From Aquabacter spiritensis (GTDB taxonomy: Bacteria > Pseudomonadota > Alphaproteobacteria > Rhizobiales > Xanthobacteraceae), in the NCBI RefSeq assembly GCF_004346185.1, contig NZ_SMAI01000001.1, positions 682,001 to 746,000 of the forward strand: a DNA stretch of 64,000 bases. The letters are read 5' to 3'. The notes beneath the pieces are model-generated. The model saw only the letters and a list, made by a program, of their open reading frames with translations. It searched no databases and was not told the DNA's origin. The translations under genes were made by a program, and so were the position numbers. Of this stretch, positions 55,456-64,000 are shown piece after piece (position 1 is the stretch's first letter; the number at the start of each line of letters is the position of its first letter).

Positions 55456-55550
55456 GGCGGCATCCAGATGGTGGTCATCCGCATAGAGCCGCAACCCGGT
55501 GCGGGAGGCAAGCCGTGCCGCCCCCCGTGCCGCCCCCCGCGCCGCCCGAC

Positions 55551-56393
55551 CTATTGGACGAAGATGTTGCGCAGCGTGCCGATGCCCTCGATCGACACTT
55601 CGATCTCGTTGACCGGCTCCTTCATCACGCCGACGCCGAGCGAGGTGCCGCAGGCGATCAGATCGCCGGGATGCAGCGTCATGTCGCGCGACAGCAGCGC
55701 CACCAGCCGGTGCGGCGGGAAGATCATGTCGCCGAGCGGATAATTCTGCCGCTCAGCGCCGTTGAGGATGGTGCGGACATGGGCGCCGTCCGGCGGCGCG
55801 GCGGGCGCGATCCCCGGGCCGAACGGGCCATAGGCGTCGAACCCCTTGGCACGCGCCCATTGCGGGAAGGTCGGATCCTTGTTGAGGATGTCCGAGGCGG
55901 TGATGTCGTTGACGATGGTGTAGCCGAAAATATAGGCGCCAGCCGCGTCCTCCGCGATATTGGTGCAGGTGCGGCCGATGACGATGCCGAGTTCGCCCTC
56001 ATAAACGGTGCGCCCGGAATAAGCCGGCGGACGGCGGACCGTGGCGCCCGGCGCGGCGGCGGTCGAGGGCGCCTTAAGGAGATAGAGCGGCTCGGCCGGC
56101 TCGGCGACCCCGAGCTTGGCCGCGAGGCCGTGGAAATTGTTCCACAGAGCGATGATCTTGCCCGGGCGGCAGGGGGGTTCGAGCGCGACCGCGCCGAGCG
56201 CGAGCCGTTCGCCGGTATCGCGGGCGCCGGCGAACATGCAGCCGGAATGCACCGCGATGGTGTCGCCGGACAAACGGCCGATGCCGGTCTCCCCGCCGTG
56301 CGAGAAGCGGACCCACTGCGCCGCCCGATCCTGTGCGTGATCGTAGCTGTGTGGGTGATTCTGTGCGTGGTCGTGTGCGTGATCGCGTGTCAT
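55551..56393 (-). CDS. Fumarylacetoacetate hydrolase family protein with His-rich head
   Basis: The product probably hydrolyses or decarboxylates a diketo acid using Mg2+ or Mn2+. The 280-residue protein has the catalytic fold with KIIALWNNFHGLAAKLG, the metal-binding Glu in YEGELGIVIGRTC, VNDITASD, and the late ACGTSLGVGVMKEP motif. The first 20 residues are an unusual His/Asp-rich tail (DHAHDHAQNHPHSYDHAQD) encoded by short DNA repeats at 56335-56393. It may bind metal, or may not be translated if a later start is used. The substrate is unknown. There is no aromatic catabolism cluster nearby. Confidence 0.85.
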   Translation of the reverse strand: MTRDHAHDHAQNHPHSYDHAQDRAAQWVRFSHGGETGIGRLSGDTIAVHSGCMFAGARDTGERLALGAVALEPPCRPGKIIALWNNFHGLAAKLGVAEPAEPLYLLKAPSTAAAPGATVRRPPAYSGRTVYEGELGIVIGRTCTNIAEDAAGAYIFGYTIVNDITASDILNKDPTFPQWARAKGFDAYGPFGPGIAPAAPPDGAHVRTILNGAERQNYPLGDMIFPPHRLVALLSRDMTLHPGDLIACGTSLGVGVMKEPVNEIEVSIEGIGTLRNIFVQ

Positions 56394-56436
56394 GCCCGTC
56401 TCCCGCGGCGCGGCCGGCCGCGCGCGGGCGACGGCT

Positions 56437-56640
56437 CTAACGCCGGTTCTGAAGCGACTCCAGAAGCTCGCGGTGGCGCCGCTCCTGATTGTCGGAATTG
56501 ACCACCATGACGGCCCAGATGGCCGCCGGCAGCCAGCCGATCAGCGTGATCTGTAAGATCAGGCAGAAGATTCCCTGGAACACCCTGCCGCGCAGCATCA
56601 GCGCCAGCCAGGGCAGAAGGACCGCGACCGCGTACATCAT
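56437..56640 (-). CDS. Pmp3/YqaE (UPF0057) small membrane protein
   Basis: This is a 67-residue protein with two transmembrane helices (about 4-20 and 24-48) separated by a short Arg/Gly loop. The GWLPAAIWAVMVV end of the second helix is typical of the Pmp3 family. A charged tail of about 18 residues follows. Relatives in plants and yeast affect membrane potential and salt tolerance, and bacterial roles are unclear. GGAG lies about eight bases before two tandem ATG codons (56640 and 56637). It lies between the hydrolase gene and a cluster of palindromes. Confidence 0.8.
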   Translation of the reverse strand: MMYAVAVLLPWLALMLRGRVFQGIFCLILQITLIGWLPAAIWAVMVVNSDNQERRHRELLESLQNRR

Positions 56641-56764
56641 GTGCACACTCCGGAAGAGGTGCCATGTGTTACTGGAGGCGGCATCGGAAGGAAAGGGGCG
56701 CACCGGCGGAGGGGCTTTGCCCGCGGTCCGGCCGGATCGGTCTGCGACCCTCGCAGGGCGCGCG

Positions 56765-56912
56765 CGGCGCAGGATGCGCCACCTCGCGCCTTTAGTCTCC
56801 GGCGCAGGGCGCCGGACTTGAGCCTCTTCGGCGCAGGACGCCGGTGTTGGGGAAAGCCGGCGGCACAGGGCGCCGCCGGAAGAGCGCGGGAGGGCGCAAA
56901 GCGCCGTCCCGC
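56765..56912. repeat. Cluster of five short GC-rich palindromes
   Basis: Five hairpin units follow one another after the formyl-CoA transferase gene. They are around 56765 (GGCGCAGGATGCGCC), 56798 (TCCGGCG-CAGGG-CGCCGGA), 56829 (CGGCG-CAGGA-CGCCG), 56857 (CCGGCGGC-ACAGGGC-GCCGCCGG) and 56886 (GCGGGA-G-GGCGC-AAA-GCGCC-G-TCCCGC). Four share a GGCGCAGG-like core. The cluster resembles a REP-type array and fills most of the 290-base gap. No T tract is present. Confidence 0.55.
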
Positions 56913-56930
56913 ACCGGTCGATCGTCCGCG

Positions 56931-58181
56931 TCAGACCACGCGGCCGTTGTGCATTTCCTTGATCTGCTCGGGGGTATAGCCGAGCTCGGAGAGCACTTCG
57001 TCGGTGTGCTCGCCGAGCAGCGGCGAGCCCGTGACCTCCACCGACATGTCGGAGAACTTGATCGGGCTGCCGACGGTCAGGTACTTGCCGCGCTCCTTGT
57101 GATCGACCTCGACGATCGTGCCGCTCTCGCGCAGCGACGGGTCGTTGGCGATCTCCTTCATGGTGAGCACCGGCGCGCAGGGAATGTCGAACTTGCGCAG
57201 GATGTCCACCGCCTCGAACTTGGTCTTGTCGGCGAGCCAGGCCTCGATCGTCGCGAACACGTCGAAAATCTTGTCCTGACGGGCACGGGCGGTCATGTAG
57301 GCCGGATCGCTGATCCATTCCGGCTTGCCGATCGCCTCGCACACCTTGCCCCAGGCCTGCTCCTGGACGGTGAAGTAGATATAGGCGTTGGGATCGGTCT
57401 CCCAGCCCTTGCACTTCAGCACCCAGCCGGGCTGGCCACCGCCGCCCGCATTGCCGCCACGCGGCACGACGTCGGAGAATTCGCCGTTGGGATATTGCGG
57501 ATATTCCTCGAGATAGCCGACGCGCTCGAGGCGCTGCTGGTCGCGCAGCTTGACGCGGCAGAGATTGATCACCGCATCCTGCATCGAGACCGCGACCTTC
57601 TGGCCCTTGCCGGTCTTGTTGCGCTGGTGGAGCGCGGTGAGGATGCCGATCGCCAGATGCATGCCGGTATTGCTGTCGCCGAGCGCCGCCGCCGATACGG
57701 TGGGCGGGCCGTCCCAGAAGCCGGTGGTGGAGGCCGCGCCGCCGGCGCACTGCGCGACGTTCTCGTAGACCTTCAGGTCCTCGTAATGATGGCCGTCCGA
57801 GAAGCCCTTCACCGAGGCGACGATCAGGCCCGGATTCAGCTCGTTGATATGCTCCCAGGTGAAGCCCATGCGGTCGAGCGCGCCGGGGCCGAAATTTTCC
57901 ACCAGGACGTCGCTCTCCTTGATGAGCTTGGTGAGCACTTCCTTGCCGGCCGGGGTCTTGGTGTCCAACGTCAAGGAGCGCTTGTTGGAATTCAGCATGG
58001 TGAAATAGAGCGCGTCCGCATTCGAGATGTCGCGGAGCTGGTTGCGCGTCACGTCACCCGAGCCGGGGCGCTCCACCTTGATCACGTCCGCGCCGAACCA
58101 GGCGAGGAGCTGCGTGCAGGCGGGACCCGCCTGAACGTGGGTGAAGTCGATGATCTTGATACCTTCCAATGGCTTGGACAT
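56931..58181 (-). CDS. frc: Formyl-CoA:oxalate CoA-transferase (first copy)
   Basis: The enzyme moves CoA from formyl-CoA to oxalate, giving oxalyl-CoA and formate, and keeps the oxalate cycle running. The 416-residue product is a class III (CaiB/BaiF) CoA-transferase with [28 protein letters not shown]. The catalytic aspartate is at residue 169 (LGDSNTG), the same position as in the studied enzyme from Oxalobacter. The active-site glycine loop is intact (GGGGQPGW, 246-249). A second copy lies 0.7 kb upstream in the same direction. No other acid is excluded as acceptor. Confidence 0.94.
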   Translation of the reverse strand: MSKPLEGIKIIDFTHVQAGPACTQLLAWFGADVIKVERPGSGDVTRNQLRDISNADALYFTMLNSNKRSLTLDTKTPAGKEVLTKLIKESDVLVENFGPGALDRMGFTWEHINELNPGLIVASVKGFSDGHHYEDLKVYENVAQCAGGAASTTGFWDGPPTVSAAALGDSNTGMHLAIGILTALHQRNKTGKGQKVAVSMQDAVINLCRVKLRDQQRLERVGYLEEYPQYPNGEFSDVVPRGGNAGGGGQPGWVLKCKGWETDPNAYIYFTVQEQAWGKVCEAIGKPEWISDPAYMTARARQDKIFDVFATIEAWLADKTKFEAVDILRKFDIPCAPVLTMKEIANDPSLRESGTIVEVDHKERGKYLTVGSPIKFSDMSVEVTGSPLLGEHTDEVLSELGYTPEQIKEMHNGRVV

Positions 58182-58337
58182 GTCGATCCCTTTCGAGCGT
58201 CTGCACCTGTGCCCGCACCGGCCCCGTTTGGGACCCGTGCGGACGATTACACCCCGCGCGCCTCGTTCGGAGGCCGGCGCCTTCTTCAGGAGCCGGCTTC
58301 CGGCGTCGCGGGATCTCTGAGCGGGCCCGAGGGCCCA

Positions 58338-58766
58338 TCAGCCCTCTGCCCCCTGCGCCTCCAGCTCGGAGAGGCGCTTGCGCAGCGCCCGCTCCTCGTT
58401 CCAGCGTTGGGTTTCGTCCCGGATCACGGCGACGATGGCCGTCGGCGCGGGACCGCCGGACGTCAAAAGCGCGACCGTGAAGGCGATGGACATGGCGCGC
58501 CCGTCCTTGTGGGTCGCCGGCACGCGCAGCAAATCGGTGCCGTAGCGCGTGACGCCGGTCCGCATGGTCTGGTGGTAGCCGTCCCAATGGCGTTTGCGCA
58601 GGCGTTCGGGCGTGATCAGATCGAGGGACTGGCCGACGGCCTCCGCGGCGCTGTAGCCGAACATGCGCTCGGCCGCGGCGTTCCACAGCGTGATCGCGCC
58701 GTCCGCGTCGGAGACGATGACGGCGTCCCCGATCGCGTGGACGAGTTCAGCATAATCGATCGCCAT
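58338..58766 (-). CDS. Stand-alone PAS domain protein
   Basis: This is a 142-residue protein that is almost entirely one PAS domain. IGDAVIVSDADGAITLWNAAAERMFGYSAAEAVGQSL and LITPERLRKRHWDGYHQTMRTG lead into TRYGTDLLRVPATHKDG. A short C-terminal helix (RDETQRWNEERALRKRLSELEAQG) could be a coiled coil. There is no output domain, so it must act through a partner or bind a ligand. It sits between two formyl-CoA transferase genes in the oxalate cluster, with gaps of 102 and 156 bases, and reads the same way. A sensory or redox role in oxalate use is an inference. Confidence 0.85.
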   Translation of the reverse strand: MAIDYAELVHAIGDAVIVSDADGAITLWNAAAERMFGYSAAEAVGQSLDLITPERLRKRHWDGYHQTMRTGVTRYGTDLLRVPATHKDGRAMSIAFTVALLTSGGPAPTAIVAVIRDETQRWNEERALRKRLSELEAQGAEG

Positions 58767-58868
58767 GGGCCTTCTCTAGCTTAGCAAGGACAGCCGCTTC
58801 ACGGGGTCTGCGCTGCGGCCGGCACCGGCCTGTCGCAGCGGAATGGAACGTTTCGTCGCGCCTGAGGC

Positions 58869-60146
58869 TCACTCCGCCGCGATGCGGAGCGGGGCGCCGA
58901 GCGCGCCGCTCCGCTTGAGGGCCGCGATGCGCGCCTCGTCGAAGCCGAGCACGCCGGCGAGAATGTCGTCCGTGTGTTCGCCGAGCAGCGGCGAACGTTC
59001 CACGTCGACATGGTTGTCGGACAATTTGACCGGGTTGCCGACCGTCACATAGGAGCCGCGCACCGGGTGCTCGACCTCCACCAGGGTGCCGGTGGCATAG
59101 AGCGAGCGGTCCTCCGCAATCTCCTTCATGGAAAGGATGGGGCCGCACGGAATGTCGTATCTGTTGAGAATGTCCATCGCCTCGAACTTGTCGTGGGCCA
59201 TGGTCCAGGCTTCGATCCGGGTGAAGATCTCGTTGAGATGCGGCAGGCGGGCGGCCGGAGTGGCGTAGTTCGGATCGGTCTTCCAGGTTGGCTCGCCGAT
59301 GACGTCGCAGATCTTCTCCCAGACCGGCGCCTGGGTGATGAAATAGAGATAGGCGTTGGGATCCTGCTCCCAGCCTTTGCATTTCAGGATGCGGCCGGGC
59401 TGGCCGCCGCCGCTGTCATTGCCGGCGCGCGGCACGCTGTCGCCGAACGGGATGCCCTCGCCGAACTGGCTGTATTCGGTGAGCGGACCATGGGCCAGGC
59501 GCTGCTGGTCGCGCATCTTGACCCGGCACAGATTGAGCACCGCATCCTGCATCGCGGCGAGCACCTTCTGGCCGCGGCCGGTATGCTCGCGCTGGTACAA
59601 AGCGGTGACGATGCCGAGCGCGAGATGCAGCCCGGTGCCGCTGTCGCCGATCTGCGCGCCGGACACCAGCGGCAGCCCGTCGCGGAAGCCGGTCGTGGAG
59701 GCCGCGCCGCCGGCGCACTGGGCGACATTCTCATAGACCTTGCAATCCTCGAACGGGCCGGGGCCGAAGCCCTTCACCGAAGCGAGGATGAGGCGCGGAT
59801 TGAGCTCCTGGAGCCGCTCCCAGGTGAAGCCCATGCGGTCGAGCGCGCCGGGGGCGAAATTCTCCACCAGCACGTCGCACACCTTGACCAGTTCCTCGAG
59901 CACCCGCTTGCCCTCGGCATTCTTGGTGTCGAGGGTGATCGAGCGCTTGTTGGAATTCAGCATCGTGAAATAGAGGCTGTCGGCATTGGGCACGTCGCGC
60001 AATTGGGTGCGCGTCACGTCACCCTCGCCGGGGCGCTCCACCTTGATCACGTCCGCGCCGAACCAGGCGAGCAGCTGCGTGCAGGTGGGACCCGACTGGA
60101 CATGCGTGAAATCCAGAATGCGAACGCCGTCTAAAGCCTTGCCCAT
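58869..60146 (-). CDS. frc: Formyl-CoA:oxalate CoA-transferase (second copy)
   Basis: This is a paralogue of the copy downstream, with the same length class (425 residues) and most motifs. [28 protein letters not shown], the catalytic aspartate (IGDSGTG, residue 168) and [16 protein letters not shown] are all present. Its glycine loop reads SGGGQPGR where the other copy has GGGGQPGW, in the part that covers the active site. It ends in a short extra Ala/Gly tail. It lies directly after oxalyl-CoA decarboxylase (123 bases), the usual partner. It may differ in acceptor or kinetics. Confidence 0.93.
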   Translation of the reverse strand: MGKALDGVRILDFTHVQSGPTCTQLLAWFGADVIKVERPGEGDVTRTQLRDVPNADSLYFTMLNSNKRSITLDTKNAEGKRVLEELVKVCDVLVENFAPGALDRMGFTWERLQELNPRLILASVKGFGPGPFEDCKVYENVAQCAGGAASTTGFRDGLPLVSGAQIGDSGTGLHLALGIVTALYQREHTGRGQKVLAAMQDAVLNLCRVKMRDQQRLAHGPLTEYSQFGEGIPFGDSVPRAGNDSGGGQPGRILKCKGWEQDPNAYLYFITQAPVWEKICDVIGEPTWKTDPNYATPAARLPHLNEIFTRIEAWTMAHDKFEAMDILNRYDIPCGPILSMKEIAEDRSLYATGTLVEVEHPVRGSYVTVGNPVKLSDNHVDVERSPLLGEHTDDILAGVLGFDEARIAALKRSGALGAPLRIAAE

Positions 60147-60269
60147 CAGAGCCTCTTGATCCTCTCGGCACGCGCTTGAAGCGACGCTTGTTCTTGTGTG
60201 TTCAACCCTCGGAAGAGGCGCGGGCGGGGAGACCCCGCCCGCTTCGGCTGATGCCGGACCGCAGCGGGA

Positions 60270-62006
60270 TCAGGATTTGCGCTTCACCACGCTCTGCGGA
60301 TTGAGATTGCCGATGCGGCCGCTTTCGGTGCCGGCGGCGGGATCGATGACGGCATTGATCAAAGTCGGCCTGCCGCTGTCCATCGCCGCGTCGACGGCGC
60401 GCTTCAGCTCGTCCGGGGTGGTGACGTTGACGCCGACCCCGCCGAAGGCTTCCATCATCTTGTCGTAGCGGCTGTCCTTGACGAACACCGTGGTCCCCGG
60501 ATCGCGCCCGGTCGGGTCGGTGTCGAGGCCGCGATAGATGCCGTTATTGTTGAAGATGACGATGCAGACCGGCAGATTGTAGCGGCAGATCGTCTCCACC
60601 TCCATGCCGGAGAAGCCGAACGCGCTGTCGCCTTCGACCGCGAGCACCGGCTTGCCGGTCTCGATGGCGGCGGCGATCGCGAAGCCCATGCCGATGCCCA
60701 TCACGCCCCAGGTGCCGACATCGAGCCGCTTGCGCGGCTGGTACATGTCGATGATGCCGCGGGCGAGGTCGAGCGTGTTGGCGCCTTCATTGACCAGGAT
60801 GGCGTCGGGCCGCTCCTTGATCACGGTGCGCAGCGCGCCGAGCGCGCCGTGGAAGTCCATCGGCGCCGAATTCTTCATCAGGCGCGGCGCCATCTTGGCG
60901 ATGTTCTCGTCGCGCTTGGTGTTGAGGGTATTGACCCAGTCGGCGGGCGGCGCCTGCCATGTGCCGTCGAGGCCGGCGAGCAGCGCCGCCACCACCGAGC
61001 CGATGTCGCCGACCAGAGGGGCGGCGATCTCGACGTTGGAATCCATCTCCTTCGGCTCGATGTCCACCTGGATGAACTTCTTGGGCGCGTCGCCCCAGGT
61101 CTTGCCCTTGCCGTGCGAGAGCAGCCAGTTGAGGCGGGCGCCGATCAGCACCACGACGTCGCTGTCCTTGAGCGCGGTCGAGCGCGCCGCGCCGGCGGAC
61201 TGGGGATGGGTGTCGGGCAAAAGGCCCTTGGCCATGCTCATGGGCAGGAAGGGAATGCCGCTGGTCTCGACGAAGGCGCGGATGGTCTCGTCGGCCTGGG
61301 CATAAGCGGCGCCCTTGCCAAGGATGATCAGCGGCCGCTTGGCGCCCTTCAGGACGTCGAGCGCGCGCTTCACCGCATCGGGAGCCGGGATCTGCGCGGG
61401 GGCCGGGTCGATCACCTTGACCAGCGACTTGGCGCCGGCCTCGGCGTCCATCACCTGGGAAAACAGCTTGGCGGGCAGATCGAGATAGACGCCGCCCGGG
61501 CGGCCGGACACCGCCGCGCGGATCGCACGCGCCACGCCGATGCCGATATCGGCGGCGTGCAGCACGCGGAAGGCGGCCTTGCACAGCGGCTTGGCGATGG
61601 CGAGCTGGTCCATCTCCTCATAGTCGCCCTGCTGGAGGTCGACGATCTCGCGCTCGGACGAGCCGGAGATCAGGATCATCGGAAAGCAATTGGTGGTGGC
61701 GTTCGCGAGGGCCGTGAGGCCGTTGAGGAAGCCGGGGGCCGAGACGGTGAGGCAAACGCCGGGCTTCTTGGTGAGGAAGCCGGCGATCGCGGCGGCATTG
61801 CCGGCATTCTGTTCGTGGCGGAACGAGACGACGCGGATGCCCTCGGCCTGCGCCATGCGGCCGAGATCGGTGATCGGGATCCCCGGCACGCCATAGATGG
61901 TCTCGATGCCGTTGAGCTTCAGCGCATCGATGACGAGGTGGAACCCGTCGGTCAGCTCCTGCTCCGCGGCGGCGCTGGGGTCGATGCTGTGTGCTAGTGC
62001 GGACAT
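60270..62006 (-). CDS. oxc: Oxalyl-CoA decarboxylase
   Basis: This thiamine-diphosphate enzyme converts oxalyl-CoA to formyl-CoA and CO2. The 578-residue product keeps the catalytic glutamate in SFRHEQNAG (residue 65), unlike Gcl in this same window. It has [19 protein letters not shown], the Mg2+-diphosphate motif [12 protein letters not shown] with NNNGIYRG, and the C-terminal [15 protein letters not shown] that closes over the CoA. GGGAGAG precedes the ATG at 62006, so the 50-codon upstream extension was dropped. With the frc genes it forms the full dissimilatory oxalate cycle. Confidence 0.96.
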   Translation of the reverse strand: MSALAHSIDPSAAAEQELTDGFHLVIDALKLNGIETIYGVPGIPITDLGRMAQAEGIRVVSFRHEQNAGNAAAIAGFLTKKPGVCLTVSAPGFLNGLTALANATTNCFPMILISGSSEREIVDLQQGDYEEMDQLAIAKPLCKAAFRVLHAADIGIGVARAIRAAVSGRPGGVYLDLPAKLFSQVMDAEAGAKSLVKVIDPAPAQIPAPDAVKRALDVLKGAKRPLIILGKGAAYAQADETIRAFVETSGIPFLPMSMAKGLLPDTHPQSAGAARSTALKDSDVVVLIGARLNWLLSHGKGKTWGDAPKKFIQVDIEPKEMDSNVEIAAPLVGDIGSVVAALLAGLDGTWQAPPADWVNTLNTKRDENIAKMAPRLMKNSAPMDFHGALGALRTVIKERPDAILVNEGANTLDLARGIIDMYQPRKRLDVGTWGVMGIGMGFAIAAAIETGKPVLAVEGDSAFGFSGMEVETICRYNLPVCIVIFNNNGIYRGLDTDPTGRDPGTTVFVKDSRYDKMMEAFGGVGVNVTTPDELKRAVDAAMDSGRPTLINAVIDPAAGTESGRIGNLNPQSVVKRKS

Positions 62007-62070
62007 TCCGTTCTCTCCCGGAAATCTTGATCTGTGCCGTCCGGTGCCTTTCCCGTTTCGCCCGGCGGGC

Positions 62071-62772
62071 CTAGTCGGGAAAGACCCCATGCTTGTCGAC
62101 ATGGGCCGCAAGACCCATGGTGTGCTCGCGCACCAGCCGCTCGCAGAGATCGGCATCGCCGCCCTCGAGCGCCTCGATGATGGCCATGTGCTCGCGCATC
62201 GACGTCTCCGACCGGTTCTCCTGGCGCACCGACACGGCGCGGATGGCGCGCATGTGGAGGAACAGGTTCTCGGTCATGTCTACGATCAGCTTGCAGCCGC
62301 CCATGCGGATGATCGCCTGGTGAAAGACGATATTGGCCTGGGAATATTCATTCATATGCGCCGCGGGCGGCTCTTTCTCGAACTCGTCGAACAAATGGCG
62401 CAGCCCCTTGATGTCGCCGGCGGCGGCGCGGCCGGCGGCGAGCCGCGCCGCCATGCCTTCGAGCGCCGCCCACACCGTGATCATCTCGATGATCTGCCGC
62501 TTGGTCTTGCGCACCACGAAGATGCCCCGGCGCGGCACGGAGCGCACGAAGCCCTCCTGCTCCAGCACCGTCATCGCCTCGCGGATCGGGGTGCGGCTGA
62601 CCCCGAGGTCTTCGGAGAGCTGGCGTTCGTCGAGGCGGAATTCCGTGGTCGAGCCGTAAATGTCCATCTCGGTGATGGCCCGCTTCAGCGCGTCATAGGC
62701 CAGCATGCGAAGGCTGGAACTGGCTCCGAGCGGCTCCACATTCAGCTTCGGTGTGTCTGCGACGTGCTGCAC
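62071..62772 (-). CDS. GntR family regulator, FCD (FadR) subfamily
   Basis: This is a predicted ligand-responsive repressor or activator of the oxalate genes. The 233-residue product has an N-terminal winged helix ([52 protein letters not shown]) and an all-helical FCD ligand domain from about 90, with HQAIIRMGG and [13 protein letters not shown] supplying metal ligands. The start is GTG with AAGGGA seven bases before it. The gene lies 64 bases before oxc in the same direction. A tandem TACTGT site upstream may be its operator. Confidence 0.9.
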   Translation of the reverse strand: MQHVADTPKLNVEPLGASSSLRMLAYDALKRAITEMDIYGSTTEFRLDERQLSEDLGVSRTPIREAMTVLEQEGFVRSVPRRGIFVVRKTKRQIIEMITVWAALEGMAARLAAGRAAAGDIKGLRHLFDEFEKEPPAAHMNEYSQANIVFHQAIIRMGGCKLIVDMTENLFLHMRAIRAVSVRQENRSETSMREHMAIIEALEGGDADLCERLVREHTMGLAAHVDKHGVFPD

Positions 62773-62827
62773 CTAGAGGTCCCTTCCCATGGCCGGCGCC
62801 TTCTGGCGGGCGCGCGCCGTTGGTGAA

Positions 62828-62843
62828 ATACTGTGTACTGTAT
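62828..62843. promoter_or_regulatory. Candidate GntR operator or promoter element
   Basis: ATACTGTGTACTGTAT stands out as an AT-rich stretch 55 bases before the regulator gene. It has ATAC/GTAT ends in inverted orientation and a tandem TACTGT-G-TACTGT repeat. Autoregulation by the GntR protein is likely for this family, but the match to any one operator consensus is partial. Confidence 0.4.
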
Positions 62844-62961
62844 GCTACGGCGTGACGCAACCCTCCCCGCCCGAGCGGCCCGCGGTCGAGACCCACGTTC
62901 CGGACGGGCGGCGAACCGTCCGTCCGGAAAAGCGCCCGGCGCATCGGGCGCCGGGTCGGCC

Positions 62962-64000
62962 TCACTCCGCCGCGGCGGGGCGCGGCCCGCCCATGAGGCG
63001 GTTCTTGAGCATGGCGATGACCGGCCAGAACAGCATCACCAGCGCGAGCGTGACGATGGAGCCGACCAGCGGGTTGGAGAAGAAGATCCCCATATTGCCC
63101 TGCGACACCAGCATCGCCTGCCGGAACGAGCTTTCCGCCATGTCGCCGAGCACCAAAGCCAGCACCAGCGGCGCCAGCGGGTAGTCCAGCTTCTTGAAGA
63201 CATAGCCGATGACGCCGAAGATCAGCATGACGGCGATGTCGAGGGCGGCATTGTGCACCGTGTAGGCGCCGACCGCGCAGATCACCAGGATGATCGGGGC
63301 GATGACGCTGAACGGGATGCGCAGGATCGCCGCGAACAGCGGCACCGTGGTCAGAACCACGATCAGACCGGCGATATTGCCGAGATAGATCGAGGCGATG
63401 AGACCCCAGACGAAGTCCTTCTGCTCGACGAACAGAAGCGGGCCGGGCTGGAGACCCCAGATCAGAAGGCCGCCCAGCAGCACCGCCGCGGTCGGCGAGC
63501 CGGGAATGCCGAGGGTGAGCATGGGCAGCAGCGCCGAGGTCCCGGCCGCGTGGGCCGCGACTTCCGGCATCACCACGCCTTCGAGCTCGCCCTTGCCGAA
63601 ATTCTTCCCGTTCTTGGAGAATTTTTTCGCGAGGCCGTAGCTCATGAAGGAGGCCGGGGTGGCGCCGCCCGGCGTGATGCCCATCCAGCAGCCGACCGCC
63701 GCCGAGCGGAGCATGCCGACCCAGTATTTCGGCAGCTGCGCCCAGGTCTGGAACACCACCTTGGCGTTGATCTTGGCGCTCTTGCCCTTGAAGGCGAGGC
63801 CCTCTTCCATCGTCAGCAGGATTTCGCCGACGCCGAACAGGCCGATGACCGCGACCAGGAAGTCGAAGCCGCGCAGCAATTCCACCGACCCGAAGGTCAT
63901 GCGCAGCTGGCCGGTCACGGTGTCGATGCCCACGGCCGCCAGCGCGAAGCCGAGCGTCATCGCCGCCAGCACCTTGAAGGGCGATTCTCGGCCCATGCCC
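62962..64000 (-). CDS. tctA: Tripartite tricarboxylate transporter large permease TctA (5' part outside window)
   Basis: This is the large membrane subunit of a TTT transporter for di- or tricarboxylates, working with a small permease and a periplasmic binding protein. The 345 residues visible are the C-terminal two thirds of a protein usually near 500. They contain the family signature GITPGGATPASFMSYGLAKKFS and LTLGIPGSPTAAVLLGGLLIWGLQPGP, with about eight transmembrane helices. The frame is open to the window edge, so this is a cut by the window and not a broken gene. Its place before gntR-oxc-frc suggests an oxalate or related acid importer (inference). Confidence 0.92.
   Translation of the reverse strand, partial: GMGRESPFKVLAAMTLGFALAAVGIDTVTGQLRMTFGSVELLRGFDFLVAVIGLFGVGEILLTMEEGLAFKGKSAKINAKVVFQTWAQLPKYWVGMLRSAAVGCWMGITPGGATPASFMSYGLAKKFSKNGKNFGKGELEGVVMPEVAAHAAGTSALLPMLTLGIPGSPTAAVLLGGLLIWGLQPGPLLFVEQKDFVWGLIASIYLGNIAGLIVVLTTVPLFAAILRIPFSVIAPIILVICAVGAYTVHNAALDIAVMLIFGVIGYVFKKLDYPLAPLVLALVLGDMAESSFRQAMLVSQGNMGIFFSNPLVGSIVTLALVMLFWPVIAMLKNRLMGGPRPAAAE

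Noticed and set aside
58321-58337. A terminator after the PAS gene (GGGCC-CGAG-GGCCC).
   Set aside because: The 5-bp stem has no T tract and lies immediately at the stop codon. It is too weak to call in DNA of this GC content.
60270-62006. Acetolactate synthase instead of oxalyl-CoA decarboxylase.
   Set aside because: The C-terminal CoA-closing segment, the YEEMDQ stretch and the two neighbouring frc genes fit oxalyl-CoA decarboxylase.
62962-64000. TctA as a truncated pseudogene.
   Set aside because: The frame is open to the last base, and the missing part is the N-terminal third that would lie beyond the window.

Overview
This window looks like chromosome of a high-GC alphaproteobacterium, most likely of the order Hyphomicrobiales (Rhizobiales). 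The case rests on a GGAAC-N16-CGTT promoter of the EcfG general stress type, an aerobic (cob-type) cobalamin cluster, an RNase E with a large acidic insertion in its S1 domain, prfB without the programmed frameshift, and the set and order of housekeeping genes. I cannot name the genus. I see no insertion sequence, prophage, CRISPR array, tRNA or rRNA gene, so this is ordinary core chromosome with some accessory metabolic blocks.

Layout. Positions 0.1-4.4 kb hold a BON/SWFGD stress protein, nicotinate phosphoribosyltransferase (pncB) and a GAF-PAS-GGDEF diguanylate cyclase. Positions 4.5-9.9 kb hold a glyoxylate assimilation block: glyoxylate carboligase (gcl), hydroxypyruvate isomerase (hyi), tartronate semialdehyde reductase (glxR) and pyruvate kinase (pyk). 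Positions 10-22.5 kb are housekeeping: a CYTH protein, a uracil-DNA glycosylase, ETF-ubiquinone oxidoreductase, prfB, a class A penicillin-binding protein, an AMIN/Amidase_3 cell-wall amidase and RNase E.

Positions 22.6-35.7 kb are a cobalamin locus. It opens with a cobalamin riboswitch and a DUF1636 gene, then runs cobW-cobN-cobG-cobH-cobI-cobJ, cobK on the opposite strand, and cobL-cobE-cobM-cobB. Most neighbours overlap by ATGA/GTGA. No gene here encodes the C1-methylating step (CobF or CbiD), and cobST are absent. Positions 35.8-41.5 kb hold a small unknown ORF, succinate-semialdehyde dehydrogenase, a secreted unknown protein, and a DUF4394 gene divergent from an ECF sigma/anti-sigma (RskA-like) pair. 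Identical promoter-like motifs face both ways there. A DUF5990 gene follows.

Positions 41.8-44.6 kb are ffh-rpsP-rimM. Positions 44.7-50 kb are a leftward sugar-type ABC importer with a UPF0114 gene at its end. A textbook LacI-family operator half-palindrome lies in its divergent promoter region, opposite a D-2-hydroxyacid dehydrogenase. Positions 51.2-56.6 kb hold a secreted protein with two AprI/Inh-like domains, a TorF-like porin with a very strong terminator, radC, map, a thioesterase, a fumarylacetoacetate-hydrolase-family protein with a His-rich head, and a Pmp3-like membrane peptide.

Positions 56.9-64 kb are an oxalate catabolism island read leftward: TctA permease (cut by the window edge), a GntR/FCD regulator, oxalyl-CoA decarboxylase, two formyl-CoA transferases and a PAS protein between them. 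Together with the gcl-hyi-glxR block 50 kb away, the window encodes the dissimilatory branch of oxalate use (oxalyl-CoA to formyl-CoA, CO2 and formate) and the assimilatory branch from glyoxylate to glycerate. The linking enzymes (oxalyl-CoA reductase, glycerate kinase) are not in the window.
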